Positions 39,966 to 49,883 of a DNA stretch of 64,000 bases are shown one piece after another. Numbering within the stretch: position 1 is the first letter of the stretch; each line of letters starts with the position of its first letter. The stretch lies in contig NC_026742.1 in the NCBI RefSeq assembly GCF_000210295.1, positions 1 to 64,000 on the forward strand, in the 5' to 3' direction. This DNA is from Trypanosoma brucei gambiense DAL972. Taxonomy: Eukaryota; Euglenozoa; Kinetoplastea; Trypanosomatida; Trypanosomatidae. Below the pieces are notes generated by a model that worked only from the letters and a program-made list of their open reading frames with translations, was not told where the DNA came from and did not search any database. Made by a program: the position numbers and the translations under genes.

Positions 39966-40436
39966 TCAAAGTCTACCTGCACGCTTTGCTCTCGTAGAAT
40001 CACTTCCCTTAGTTGCCCTCTTCGCTTTGCTACGTTCATGGCGGGCACGTAACTCAGCGCGCCCAATCGGGTTCTTACGCAACACGTTAAGGGCGATATC
40101 ACGCACCTCAGGAGCCACCTTCCCAACAACAGGCACCGCCCGACTGCGCTGCGCATATCTCACAGCCGCCTTCGTATCACCCTCTTTTCTCTTTTTGTGC
40201 CGCAAAAGCAATATGCGTTTTGACACATCGTCTTCCAATACAACAGATGAGGGTGCGACCATTCCTTCAGCAGCCTCCACGGCTACAGCGCTGGCGTGCT
40301 CTTCTCCTTCGCGTACGAGACGAGCAAGGCGCCATCCCTCTTCTATAGACACAACCCGACCAGCAGGCAGTTTTAATCGTGGTTGCAGTACCGTCTGCCG
40401 AAGCATCTGCTTACCTACAATATCACGCAGTGCCAT
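39966..40436 (-). CDS. Small basic protein, copy 2 (156 aa, unknown)
   Basis: Duplicate of 32659-33129, starting at the ATG at 40436. The coding sequence differs only at silent or near-silent positions (for example cagggg / caggag near 40111), and the protein reads the same. Keeping an identical product over the whole length suggests a recent duplication or continuing conversion. Confidence 0.75.
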   Translation of the reverse strand: MALRDIVGKQMLRQTVLQPRLKLPAGRVVSIEEGWRLARLVREGEEHASAVAVEAAEGMVAPSSVVLEDDVSKRILLLRHKKRKEGDTKAAVRYAQRSRAVPVVGKVAPEVRDIALNVLRKNPIGRAELRARHERSKAKRATKGSDSTRAKRAGRL

Positions 40437-40907
40437 GTGAATCACACGGTAAACCTTTCTCGTCAGGACAACAGGAAAAAGGGTATGTAACAATAGGTAA
40501 AAATTTAGAGTACTCGCATGCTAAGAGAGTAATACAGAAACATAGTAGGGGAAGTTGACACTTTCATTTATTCAAAACAATGAGGTTGTACCTCGCAAGA
40601 ATAGGGGAAATGTCAAGGAAAGTAACCAAACACAAGTCAAAAAACAAAAGACGAATCTTCCTCCTCCACCCAGCAGACGGGAGAGGTCTGGGGTATCAAC
40701 GAGGGGAAACAAAAGGAATAAAAGCAATGTCAGTGGACAAATTAAGAGAACGAAGCACAATATAAAATAAAATGGAATAGAATGGAATGGATCGATAACC
40801 CAATGAAAGCACTGCAAACATCCATAGATAACTGTAGGTAGGAAAAAGAAAGGTAACGAGATGTTTGCTCACCGCTGTAGTCGGTAGTACACATTAAGTA
40901 GGCATGA
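40437..40907. other. Intergenic region within the duplication
   Basis: Second copy of 33130-33600; no gene supported. Confidence 0.5.
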
Positions 40908-42305
40908 TCACTTGACAATCTTCTGCGATACCCACGAAACAACCTGCTCCACATCAACATGAGGTTTTAGCGACAATAATACTTTGAATAGACCGTTCTC
41001 AAGCAACTCTTTATCATGCCTCCGCTTGGCAATAAGAACATGCACAAGCAAAAGGGTTTCGAGATCTCCATCAAGCAACTGCCGTAGTTTCGCAACCCAT
41101 GCTTTGTCTCCCACACCCTTTTCTGCTACCTGAAGCAATTGCTCCAGCAAATTGGAACCCAGTTTCTCACTGTCAACTGATGCTGCAGCAACCCTTGGTG
41201 TAGCTGGTGTGGCACGTAAAGATTGCCTGCACTTTGGAGAGACATTATGTTTAGGTGAGCCGCTGTCAGGGCGAGGTTGGGGTCGACGTACAGGTGTGAC
41301 AGGCGAAATCCGGCGTATTGGAGACTCCATAATCGCACGCAGTGGAGAAACCTTAGGGGCTTCGCGACACACAGGTATGCCTTTCTCCCGCACGTATGAC
41401 GTCAGACGTGATGCGAATCCCACGAGCAAATCATACGCAGTAGGCCGACCCCTCTCGTTCTTGCAAAGGCATGCCTCCACAGCGCGTACGAGACACGTTT
41501 CGTATCGCCCTCGCGCTATCTGCCTAAGACAAGGCATAGGGTCCATGTTCAGGATAGCATGGAAAGACTGTTGCTCCGTGTAGTGCTTCTTCCAGAAAGC
41601 ACGTTGCCGTGTTAGGAGCTCAAAAAAAGTTGCACCAGCGGAAAATATGTCCGTCTTGCTGCTGTATGCCTCCCCGGCAACAATCTCTGGTGAGCAGTAA
41701 CAGGGAGTTCCAACACGCGTCTGTGCAAGTTCCGTCGTCTGCTGCAGCGGACGTGCAAGCCCATAGTCCCCGACAAGGGCCTTCGACACCGACCCCTCCT
41801 TGTTGTCATTACGAACAAGAAGCAGATTGGCAGGTTTGATGTCGCGGTGAATTATGTGCTGCGCGTGACTGTGGTTCAGTGCTGAGAGTATCTGCAACAT
41901 TATCATCATAGCGAGTTCGTTAGGGACAAACTCCTCACGAAGGGAGTACTCACGAATAAGCCCGTGTAGGTCACCACCATCACAATGTGTCATTGCCAAG
42001 CAAACACTCCCACAGTGTTCCCCCACACCGCTTTCCACCCAAGCACCTACGTACCGCACAATGAAGGGATGATTCAGCGACCGAATTGCATCAATTTCTT
42101 TCAATATCATCGCTGCACCGTCAGCTGGAAGTATACCACGTCGCATCACCTTCACAACGAAGCGCTGCGGATATTGAAATGCACTTGCTGTACCAGTTGT
42201 ACATACAGGCCTCGCAAGAAAGACGCTTCCGTTTGCACCAGATCCGAGCAGTTCAGCGAGTACAACCTCCCGTCCCAATAAGCACCGTTCGCACACGCCA
42301 TCCAT
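40908..42305 (-). CDS. Serine/threonine protein kinase, NEK-like, copy 2
   Basis: Duplicate of 33601-34998 with start ATG at 42305. All kinase motifs are retained (GSGANGSVFLA, HRDIKPANLLL, GDYGLA, GTPCYCSPEIV). The one amino-acid change I can see is in the C-terminal helical region, KVLLSLKPH here against KVLLWLKPH in copy 1. Both copies look functional, so gene dosage is doubled. Confidence 0.92.
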   Translation of the reverse strand: MDGVCERCLLGREVVLAELLGSGANGSVFLARPVCTTGTASAFQYPQRFVVKVMRRGILPADGAAMILKEIDAIRSLNHPFIVRYVGAWVESGVGEHCGSVCLAMTHCDGGDLHGLIREYSLREEFVPNELAMMIMLQILSALNHSHAQHIIHRDIKPANLLLVRNDNKEGSVSKALVGDYGLARPLQQTTELAQTRVGTPCYCSPEIVAGEAYSSKTDIFSAGATFFELLTRQRAFWKKHYTEQQSFHAILNMDPMPCLRQIARGRYETCLVRAVEACLCKNERGRPTAYDLLVGFASRLTSYVREKGIPVCREAPKVSPLRAIMESPIRRISPVTPVRRPQPRPDSGSPKHNVSPKCRQSLRATPATPRVAAASVDSEKLGSNLLEQLLQVAEKGVGDKAWVAKLRQLLDGDLETLLLVHVLIAKRRHDKELLENGLFKVLLSLKPHVDVEQVVSWVSQKIVK

Positions 42306-43261
42306 CGCTATAGACACGACGAAACTAAGAAGCTGCGTTACCGGCTGCACACGCTACAGATACAAATACACATACACACGCACACGCACAAGTGCATACG
42401 GAAAATAACAGAGACGAAAAGAAGAAGTTGCACAGTAGGTAATAGCACGCTTTAGCACGTGTTTAAATGCTTAGAGGATAACCGCAAAGAGAGAAAATGC
42501 ATATGGACAGGTGACCAGAAACGCAAAGTCATTGTAATAGCCAAACTCCACAGTGTCACACTAAATTTCCTATAAATTCTTCATAATCCAGCACTCCACA
42601 GTCAACGTGTGTATCGGTCACAAACTCACAGCTGAGGGTTGCAAGAGTGGTTGGTTAAATCCACCAAAAAATATGTGTAAAGATATGGCGGTTTTCTCTT
42701 AATGAAGAATAGTATATATTTCTCCTGTTTTTTTACTACAATGTTACATCGGACGTACCCGCGATGTGGTGGCTCTGCTTTAATTTTTTTGTGATGTCAC
42801 ACTCATACACATAATCTTTCTTTTTTTTTTCTTAGTTGAGGAACAAGAGTTAATTAAGCTTCTATGTGTGTTAGATTTGTCGGTGAATTTTCATACAATT
42901 ATGAGTTTGCTGATTTTTTTTTCTATGGTTTTCAGCTATGTTTGCCTTCGTGATGATCAATTGGTGGTGGTATGAATATCCAACTCCTTCTTGCTTCTTT
43001 TCCATCCATATTTGCGGTGTATTGTTGTTTTCGTGAAATGCATTAGTACATCCTTTCTTAGTTGCATTTTGATTGGATAAGGCTGCCACCACCTTTCTTT
43101 CTTTTTTTTTTTCGCGTCCACCAGGTGTAACCGTGAAAATCACCCAACTGCGAAGAGGAGGGGGTTGGCGACTGAAAGCATGACGAAACTGCGCAGTTTA
43201 GATCTCGTTTTTGTTGACTCTACTCTTTTCGTTAGTTGCTATGGCGAAAGGGTTAGGGGAT
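42306..43261. other. Intergenic region, right edge of copy 2
   Basis: Similarity to copy 1 ends near 42676. Beyond that is T-rich, unique sequence, probably the long 3' UTR of the ATP-grasp/SET gene. A minus-strand 90-codon frame (42871-43143) is Lys/Gln/Asn-rich and judged to be chance. Confidence 0.45.
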
Positions 43262-44815
43262 TTAGTAGTTGTTTCCATTTTCCTCTTTTGTAAGTTTGCC
43301 TCCATTCATAGCAATCCATCCTTCACAGCATTCAGATCCACAGCGACATTGAAATGGTGGTGTTGTTTCATCCCTAAATAGACGGTAGTCCATTGTAAGT
43401 TCTTCGCCTCGGGCAATATCACGGGTGGCGTAGAGATTCAAAGACCGATTTGGTCCAAAGTTCATATTGGGAACACAGGAGTGACTAAATGTGCGCCAAT
43501 TTGTTGGCTCATTATCCCAAAGGGCATAGTAATGGCCATCTCCACCAAGTGGCCACGCTTTTTGTGCGAACTGATCATACTCCTCTTTTCCCCTCGTCGC
43601 CTTTACATGAGGTTTTGTGTAAAGACGAACCGACTGCCCCTCTGCTTCAAAAATAGGGGATCCTGCTGATATGTCACGCGTAGCGCACATCCGATACCCC
43701 TGTGCAGGGTTATATACGCAGCGGAACAGAGGTTGCATGCGCTCATTCCGTCTAAGGGCCTCCTTTATCTGAAGCAGAGTAAATTCCCTTTGATTGAAAC
43801 CTGGTGTCAAACGCAAGATCCAATCAGCTGATCCCTCTTGCCCGGGTGGATACATGACGCCGCAGTTAGGGTTAATCTCCAAGAATACAACATCATGTGT
43901 CGACCGGTCGATGCGCACATCCACCCTCCCATATCCTACACCTCCCATCATATGCATAAACGATGTTCGTGCTGTGGAAAGGACTTGTGACAACGCAGGG
44001 TCATCTTCCGGCATGAGACGCCACTCCATTCCCTCATATGTTTCCCACTTCAAATGAAAATGTTTGAAATCTTCACCCTCAGGAAATTGCACCATTACAG
44101 GAGGGAAAACACGAATGCCATCAGGTTGCGTGCTGTCTGCACACACAAGTATCGTCGCCTCATCGCCAACAACGAATTCTTCAACGAGAGCAATTTGATA
44201 CTGTTCAATAAAGCGAGTTACACGACTGTGCAAGCTATCCATGTCATAAACTTTGCACGACTTATCCATTCCAACACTGCTGTAACCGGAAACGTGTTTG
44301 ATTATCAGTGGGAATGAAAGCACCGAACATAATTCACGTATATTGTCACCAGCTTCTAAAACAGCATGTTTGGCCGTTTTTATCCTAAAGTAGTGAGCAA
44401 TCTGCTTCATCTCCGGCTTAGATAATTCGTAGTACTTGGAAACTGCACCAGTAAAGGGTACGTGAAAACTCTCGAGGGCTTGCACGACGTCAACACCCGC
44501 CTTGTCCTCGTCTAAAGCTCCGTCACATTGGTTATAAAAGACATCATACGCGCCTGATTTCACAAGCTGACGTATTTGCCGATATGTCGTTGCCTTTTTA
44601 ATGAACGCAAGATCAAAGACAACATCGTTTTGGTCTTCTTTTGTGAAGTAATGCTGAGGGGTCTGCACAAGTTCTCCCTCGTATGTTTTTAGCTCGCTGT
44701 CAGATCCCTCGTAGGAACAAACCAAACACAAACCCGAGTGGGTTTGGCCGGCATCGCTATCGGTGGTGAAAACTACAACTTTTCTATTTATACGTCTGCT
44801 ACAACCACCTGCCCC
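43262..44815 (-). CDS. ATP-grasp (D-Ala-D-Ala-ligase-like) / SET-domain fusion, start unclear
   Basis: At least 489 aa; the frame is open to 44815 just after a stop at 44816-44818. Residues upstream of the first certain domain (KVVVFTTDSDAGQ) look coding, yet no in-frame ATG exists before the ATP-grasp core. ATP-grasp part: PLIIKHVSGYSSVGMDKSC (nucleotide lysine), ALVEEFVVGDEATILV, GYGRVDVRID and VFLEINPNCGVMYPPGQEGS (metal-binding Glu/Asn), the D-Ala-D-Ala ligase pattern. SET part, about the last 150 residues: YRMCATRDISAGSPIFEAEG, FSHSCVPNMNFG, GEELTMDYRLF and a post-SET CRCGSECCEGW. Both catalytic sets look intact. SET enzymes methylate lysines; ATP-grasp ligases join an acid to an amine. 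A combined peptide- or protein-modifying role is inference. Confidence 0.85.
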   Translation of the reverse strand, partial: GAGGCSRRINRKVVVFTTDSDAGQTHSGLCLVCSYEGSDSELKTYEGELVQTPQHYFTKEDQNDVVFDLAFIKKATTYRQIRQLVKSGAYDVFYNQCDGALDEDKAGVDVVQALESFHVPFTGAVSKYYELSKPEMKQIAHYFRIKTAKHAVLEAGDNIRELCSVLSFPLIIKHVSGYSSVGMDKSCKVYDMDSLHSRVTRFIEQYQIALVEEFVVGDEATILVCADSTQPDGIRVFPPVMVQFPEGEDFKHFHLKWETYEGMEWRLMPEDDPALSQVLSTARTSFMHMMGGVGYGRVDVRIDRSTHDVVFLEINPNCGVMYPPGQEGSADWILRLTPGFNQREFTLLQIKEALRRNERMQPLFRCVYNPAQGYRMCATRDISAGSPIFEAEGQSVRLYTKPHVKATRGKEEYDQFAQKAWPLGGDGHYYALWDNEPTNWRTFSHSCVPNMNFGPNRSLNLYATRDIARGEELTMDYRLFRDETTPPFQCRCGSECCEGWIAMNGGKLTKEENGNNY

Positions 44816-45279
44816 CTATTTCCCATCTACTCCATATCAAATCAGTGACAACAAAAATGAAGAGTAGTTCATTTTATTTTTATTTTTTACATACCATCAA
44901 ACAGATATCTGAAGCGCAGAAACGAAAATATTGAAATCCAACAGGAATTAATACCACCAAAGCAACGAGTTACAAATCTCCCCGCACTGCTACCAACCTT
45001 TCGCAATGAGTAAGAGATCAGATGGGAGAGCAAGGGGGGCTAAGAACAAGAACAATAACATTAACAATAACATTAAAAGTAACAGCAACAGCAGACACCA
45101 CGAAAAGTTTGTGTAGGCGAAGGCGGAACATTCAGCACCTTCATTCCTTTGCACCTCCTCCTGCACTATTTTTTTTTTTTTTGGGGGGGGGAGCGGAGGA
45201 GTCTCCCCCACCCCCCAAAAAAAAAATAATTAATACAGTGCAGTGAATCCAGCTGTCATAAGGAACAGAAATCAAAATA
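44816..45279. other. Intergenic region with homopolymer and inverted G/C and A/T runs
   Basis: Plus-strand T14G8 at about 45169-45190 is followed by CCCCC and A9 at 45208-45227, which can fold back on the first run. No gene is seen; short frames across it are compositional. Confidence 0.4.
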
Positions 45280-45498
45280 TCAACGTCTTCTCTCATCTAA
45301 AGTGTCAGTTTCTCTGGAGGTGTCGGGGAGGTCATCAGGAAGAGGTCCTCTTGTAAATATAATGCGTTGAGAATACATGGGCGATATCACATTTCTAAAA
45401 AGCCATAAAATCATGTAACCGAACACCACAAATGGAATGATGTATTCTCGAAGAGCATATACAAGTGGTCCCTCTTCAGGAATCTCTTCAGCTGCCAT
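45280..45498 (-). CDS. Small single-span membrane protein, 72 aa
   Basis: Starts at the ATG at 45498. A short acidic N-terminus (AAEEIPEEGP) precedes one hydrophobic segment (YIIPFVVFGYMILWLF, about residues 18-36), and a hydrophilic C-terminus follows with an acidic/basic end (DTLDERRR). This layout, a short N-terminus, one span and a charged tail, is common among small mitochondrial-complex subunits and tail-anchored proteins. Family not recognised. It sits in line with its neighbours on the minus strand. Confidence 0.65.
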   Translation of the reverse strand: MAAEEIPEEGPLVYALREYIIPFVVFGYMILWLFRNVISPMYSQRIIFTRGPLPDDLPDTSRETDTLDERRR

Positions 45499-45973
45499 CA
45501 ATGGACCTTAATACGAAGGCTATTCTTTTTTTTTTAATTATATTTTCTTTCTTGAAACGAAAAAAAAAAATTTATAACAAAGGGGGATTCAGGCAGCAGC
45601 GCGCAGGTACAGCAAAAAGTTGGTGACAAACACGCAATATCCTGAAACTCAAATAAGTAGCGGTTTTTTTTTCAAAAAAAAAACGACAAATAAACAGAGA
45701 GCATGATAAAAATAAATAATTAAATAATAATAATAATAATAATAATAATCTTTTTACAAAAAAGGTAGCAAAAAAAGGGGAAACCTCTTTCCCACCACGG
45801 CACTCGTTTGAAGCTTTATATGCTCGAAAAATAAAAAAATAAATACGTTCACTGGTTACAAGTAATAGTGTTCATAATAGTGATGCACGCTCTCAGCGAA
45901 GGAAAAAGAAAAAGAGTAAAAAAAAGAAAAAAAAAGAAAATTGCAGTAGGAATGGTAAAACCCCAATACATGT
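45499..45973. other. Intergenic region with an AAT microsatellite
   Basis: A (TAA)n run lies at about 45714-45749. Several A-runs and T-runs flank it. No gene is seen. Confidence 0.5.
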
Positions 45974-46231
45974 TTACTCATCAAAACAGATCTGGAAATG
46001 TGTAGGCTTGTCTTTTACTGTTTGCGGTTTAACCAAAACAGTGCGTAACTTTGGGCTCTTAATTAGCGCTTGATGGGCCTCTCGAAGGATCCACGTGCGA
46101 AGCGGAAGCCCATCCTCCTCTGGCGTGTCGCCTATTTTACTTAAGCAGTTGAGAAGCAAATCATCTGTTGCATATTCTTCATTCCTTATGCGATCCAGGG
46201 GGATATGTATCTCAATTACTGCGGGAGCCAT
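45974..46231 (-). CDS. Small protein of unknown function, 85 aa
   Basis: The ATG at 46231 gives MAPAVIEIHIPLDRIRNEEY; an ATG five codons upstream is possible. The sequence has a beta-like start, a helical acidic middle (ATDDLLLNCLSKIGDTPEED), a helix (LRTWILREAHQALIKSP) and a final strand (THFQICFDE). It looks like a compact folded protein. No family recognised. Codon pattern and orientation fit a real gene. Confidence 0.65.
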   Translation of the reverse strand: MAPAVIEIHIPLDRIRNEEYATDDLLLNCLSKIGDTPEEDGLPLRTWILREAHQALIKSPKLRTVLVKPQTVKDKPTHFQICFDE

Positions 46232-46401
46232 CGTTGCGTACGTCAAATGATATGCCTCAACAGTGGAATCGTTTCAATAAAATTTTCTTTGCCTTCCCAC
46301 TTCAGTTTCTTGGTTGCTACTAAGCACACAAACAAAAAAAAAAATTTCCTTCGATAAGAGAAGACACAATATTACTCTCCCGTTACACCACCAATAAGAA
46401 A

Positions 46402-46614
46402 TCACAATAATTGTACAGGAAAGAAGAAAAAGAGTGCAAGAGACAGAAATCGGGCAACCATTACGGTGCACCAGGGTAGATATTTTTTTTTTTTATAAAA
46501 AGAAAAATAAAAATAAAACCAATTAAGGACTCCACCGATTGCTGCCATGGAGGTTAACGATAGGGTCCCAACATATCGGAATGTTTTTTCATCACTCGTT
46601 ATGAATGGTGACAT
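46402..46614 (-). CDS. Possible small membrane protein, 70 aa
   Basis: The ATG at 46614 opens a protein-like N-terminus (SPFITSDEKTFRYVGTLSLT) and a hydrophobic segment (SMAAIGGVLNWFYFYFSF). The rest is encoded by A/T runs and may be noise after a frame error. It could be real, or a shortened gene, or chance. Confidence 0.3.
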   Translation of the reverse strand: MSPFITSDEKTFRYVGTLSLTSMAAIGGVLNWFYFYFSFYKKKKYLPWCTVMVARFLSLALFFFFPVQLL

Positions 46615-46760
46615 GTTTTGGTGAAGGCGATGAAAAAAACCAACAGACCAAAAACAAACTTAAAACGATAGCGTATCACCACCCATTGATATCAAATAAG
46701 AAAACTAACTTTCTTTTCTTTTTTGTCCTTCTCTCCATCTAAAGCCCATACGTCTCCAAC

Positions 46761-48965
46761 TCACCACACTGCCCGATCCACAGAACAGCTACGAGAGCGA
46801 TAAGCGGGACTTTCTGCACCCTCCTGCTGCCAAAACGTGGCATAGCGAAGGGCAGCATGACCCATCAATAGTGCATTCTCAATATGCAACTCAGTTAAAG
46901 ACAACAACTGAGCGAGATTTGAAATGTTCCGGTGATTAATCACATCCGCCGACCCCCGTGAGAAGTGCTGCATTGCTTCCAATGCCAAACCCTTCCCACC
47001 ACTGCTTTGCACCTGGATCAAAAGAAGTTCAGCATACAAGTGGTGTGGAAAAGTATCATCACACCTGTAAATCTGCTTCGCTCTCAAGACAGACTCTTTC
47101 ATCGCTGAGACCGCAGCGTCACGTTCGACTTCCTGGGTGTCTTCATCAAGTAAAAACAACTCACCTCCATCTTGCAATATTTTACAACAGCGCAACAGTG
47201 CCTCCACTAGCATGACCTTGGCCTGACGCAGGGGTATCGGTAAGTATGGAACATTCTCGGGGTTCCGCTGCCCCACGACAGTGTCATATGTTTTGATAGC
47301 CTCCTTCAAGTCTGTGGTTGTCTGCAGAGCGTAAATAGCTGCGTCATCCATCCACTCCACTTCAGCCGAGGAACTCCCGAACACTTTAACTAAACGCTGC
47401 CGAAGTTCCGTGAGTACACGCTTGCCGTTGAACCCTTCCACCGCAGCAACTAAATGGCAACAGCGGAATACCGTTTGGAGCTCCGCTTTCCGGGCTAGTG
47501 GTTGCTGAGGCCAAGGGTTTGCCTCGTACAGACGGAGTAAATTAGAAACCAGTCGCCAACGCGGCTCTTTAGTAACCAAGTAGCGACTCGAGACTAATTG
47601 CAAGCACGCTACCACAGCCGTACGCTCTAGGCCCTTACCGTCAGTCACCAGTTCCTCAACAAGGGGACCAGCAACGGGGGATATCTTCACGACATTGCGA
47701 AAAGATTGTAATAAAATGGTGAGCACCTCAGAATGGAGCGACCGCGGTGTATACGTCCCCCTAAATATTGTCCACAATGCCTCCCCATGTGCTGAATGGC
47801 CAGTAGCGTGACATGCAGCAATAACAAAGGCATACGACTCGGCTGTTGGAACAAGAGAACGAAAAGACATTTGTGTTATTGTCGTGTCCAAATTAGCGAG
47901 TAGAGACACTGCCGTTGACCACCTACCAGCAGCTGCAACAGCCTTCAACACACCCTCCGCATACGCACAACCTTCTTCGCCTGATACCACCAACTTCGTC
48001 TTGGACACTTCGCCACAAACAGAAAGAGCTTTTTCCCAAACAAACTGCCGGTGCGCTGAGCCAACCGTGCACTGAATACGATGAAACGTGTCTGCACTAC
48101 GCCACAGAGCATCTAGAGCGTGCGTGTGCGTTGTCAAGGTTGTATCGTAGCCGGACGCAAGGGTTTCTTGGTACAGTGAAAGTGCATGAATCCATGGTCT
48201 AGGTCCTCCAAGTCCCGTCTTGTATCCGGTCATTAACCCCATCACTCTGTTAGTCATTTCTACGGGTGGGATTATGCTAGGATGCATACTTTTGGCAAAG
48301 TTTCGCAAATGCAAGGCAGCGGACCATGAAACGTCAAGATGCATTAGATCCGTTAGTGACGTTGCTAAAACAGCCACTCCACTTTTCCGCATCTGAAATT
48401 CTACTCTCGCCACCAGTTCATTGTCCGCACCCTCCTGAGTGAAGCCCAGAAGTTTGTTGAAGGAGGAACCACGCTCCGCCCACCTCTCCGTTGCACGAGC
48501 CAAGTAGTTGGTAAAGCTTGTGCGTTCCTCTTCTGTGAAAGTCGACCATCGCTCATCCGTCGTACCTGTAGAAGCCTCCATTAACTTTTGGAATTCAGTG
48601 CGACCAACGCGCTCTTCCACATGGCGCTGCAGTAAAATGCAGGCGAGTGTCTTGAAGGTAGATGCTGTTGGAGACTCTCCATCTGCGTTTAGCAACACCT
48701 GTAGTGCATTCATTGCATCTCCTTTTGTTTCTGAACGCACAATTGCTCGTTTCACTTGCCGCGTCAAGGGGGTCTCCATCTCACCATTGGAAAGTGATAC
48801 TCTCAACGTAGCATTTGACTGGATGAAGGAATCATGAGGCCAAACTGCCGTTAAAGATCCCTTTTTTGATGTTTGGGATGTGGCTGCAAGTGCTCGATGC
48901 CATGCTTGTACTTGAGTCCGCCTCCTCAGTGCACGAGAAAGTTTCTCAGTTACACGTGGTGGCAT
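46761..48965 (-). CDS. PPR-like, probably mitochondrial protein
   Basis: 734 aa. The N-terminus is rich in Arg, Ser and Thr with almost no acidic residues (MPPRVTEKLSRALRRRTQVQ), as in mitochondrial presequences. The body is all-helical, with repeated helix pairs of about 35 residues. The best matches to the pentatricopeptide pattern are ESYAFVIAACHATGHSAHGE followed by ALWTIFRGTY, and HTHALDALWRSADTF. PPR proteins bind organellar RNA, and trypanosomes have dozens acting in mitochondrial transcript and ribosome metabolism. Repeats are degenerate, so the call is moderate; a general helical-repeat protein is the alternative. Confidence 0.8.
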   Translation of the reverse strand: MPPRVTEKLSRALRRRTQVQAWHRALAATSQTSKKGSLTAVWPHDSFIQSNATLRVSLSNGEMETPLTRQVKRAIVRSETKGDAMNALQVLLNADGESPTASTFKTLACILLQRHVEERVGRTEFQKLMEASTGTTDERWSTFTEEERTSFTNYLARATERWAERGSSFNKLLGFTQEGADNELVARVEFQMRKSGVAVLATSLTDLMHLDVSWSAALHLRNFAKSMHPSIIPPVEMTNRVMGLMTGYKTGLGGPRPWIHALSLYQETLASGYDTTLTTHTHALDALWRSADTFHRIQCTVGSAHRQFVWEKALSVCGEVSKTKLVVSGEEGCAYAEGVLKAVAAAGRWSTAVSLLANLDTTITQMSFRSLVPTAESYAFVIAACHATGHSAHGEALWTIFRGTYTPRSLHSEVLTILLQSFRNVVKISPVAGPLVEELVTDGKGLERTAVVACLQLVSSRYLVTKEPRWRLVSNLLRLYEANPWPQQPLARKAELQTVFRCCHLVAAVEGFNGKRVLTELRQRLVKVFGSSSAEVEWMDDAAIYALQTTTDLKEAIKTYDTVVGQRNPENVPYLPIPLRQAKVMLVEALLRCCKILQDGGELFLLDEDTQEVERDAAVSAMKESVLRAKQIYRCDDTFPHHLYAELLLIQVQSSGGKGLALEAMQHFSRGSADVINHRNISNLAQLLSLTELHIENALLMGHAALRYATFWQQEGAESPAYRSRSCSVDRAVW

Positions 48966-49883
48966 GCCAGTTCATAAAGGAATTTATGAACTGAGAGAGA
49001 AAGAGAGAAAGAGAGACAGAGCTTCAACCCCTCAACCAGCTTATCACCCACCGTGAGGTCAAAGGGCAACAGTTGGGACTAAAAACCAACAGTGTCAACA
49101 AGAAAAAAAAAAGAGTAAGTACATGAAGGAGGGTAAAAAAAAAAAAAGAAAAAAAGGAAAAGAGGAAGAAAAACAAAAAAAAAAGAAGGTATGAAAGGAC
49201 AGCGTAGTCGCACGAACACTCTCATGTATAATTGGTGGTATTCTTCCCTCTTTTCTTTCACACACAAAAAGTTACCAACCATGTCTCACCTTTTCGCTTT
49301 CCATTTCGTATATTTGCGTCTAAACGCATCATTGCGACACTTCTCAACCCCTAAACACAAATTGATCCCTGCAAAGAGTATAAAAGCTAAAACCGCACAT
49401 GGAGGTGCTTGTCCGTTCGCGTATCACCACTAATGTACAGGAAAAAAAAAATTAAATAGGACGAATATCTGCTAAAGGTAAGTAGAGGAGAGGGGGGAAA
49501 AAAAAAGGAAGATGGGGCTCCTTTTTGCCTTCCTTAAAGGATGATACCAAGAAACTGAAGTCAGTTGACGTAGAAGATTCCGCAACGGATTTTCTTTCTT
49601 TAAAAGGAAAAACCGAAAAGGCCAGAGCGATTTCTGACACATTTCGGACGGAGGAAGGAAATATATTAGAACCATAGGAAGAATGAAAAATACATATAAC
49701 CGTGCACACATGTACGCATACACGGGTGATTACTCCAAACTATAAACTGCTGCCTTCTCACTACAAACTAGTGCAACATAACAAGGGAAAATGAGTACCA
49801 CGTTAGCATGCATTAACTTCGCTCCTTTTTTTATTTTTTATTTTTGCAGTATACTCTTTTTAAAATCTTATGTTTGTGCTCCT
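48966..49883. other. Intergenic region
   Basis: It contains a GAGAGAAA-rich block (about 48990-49018), which is a polypyrimidine tract on the coding strand for the PPR-like gene, plus long A-runs at 49136-49182 and 49441-49507. No gene is supported. Confidence 0.45.

Larger units (their letters stand above)
36321..42676. repeat. Segmental duplication, copy 2 (~6.35 kb, three genes)
   Basis: Direct repeat of 29038-35368 with the same gene order and strand. The left edge lies in a TAA-rich microsatellite and the right edge in ttaaatccaccaaaaaatat near 42676. Point differences are few outside the divergent patches listed for copy 1. Confidence 0.92.

Noticed and set aside
42871..43143. Minus-strand 90-codon Lys/Gln/Asn-rich frame
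   Set aside because: It lies in the expected 3' UTR of the ATP-grasp/SET gene; composition is low-complexity, with no nearby splice signals.
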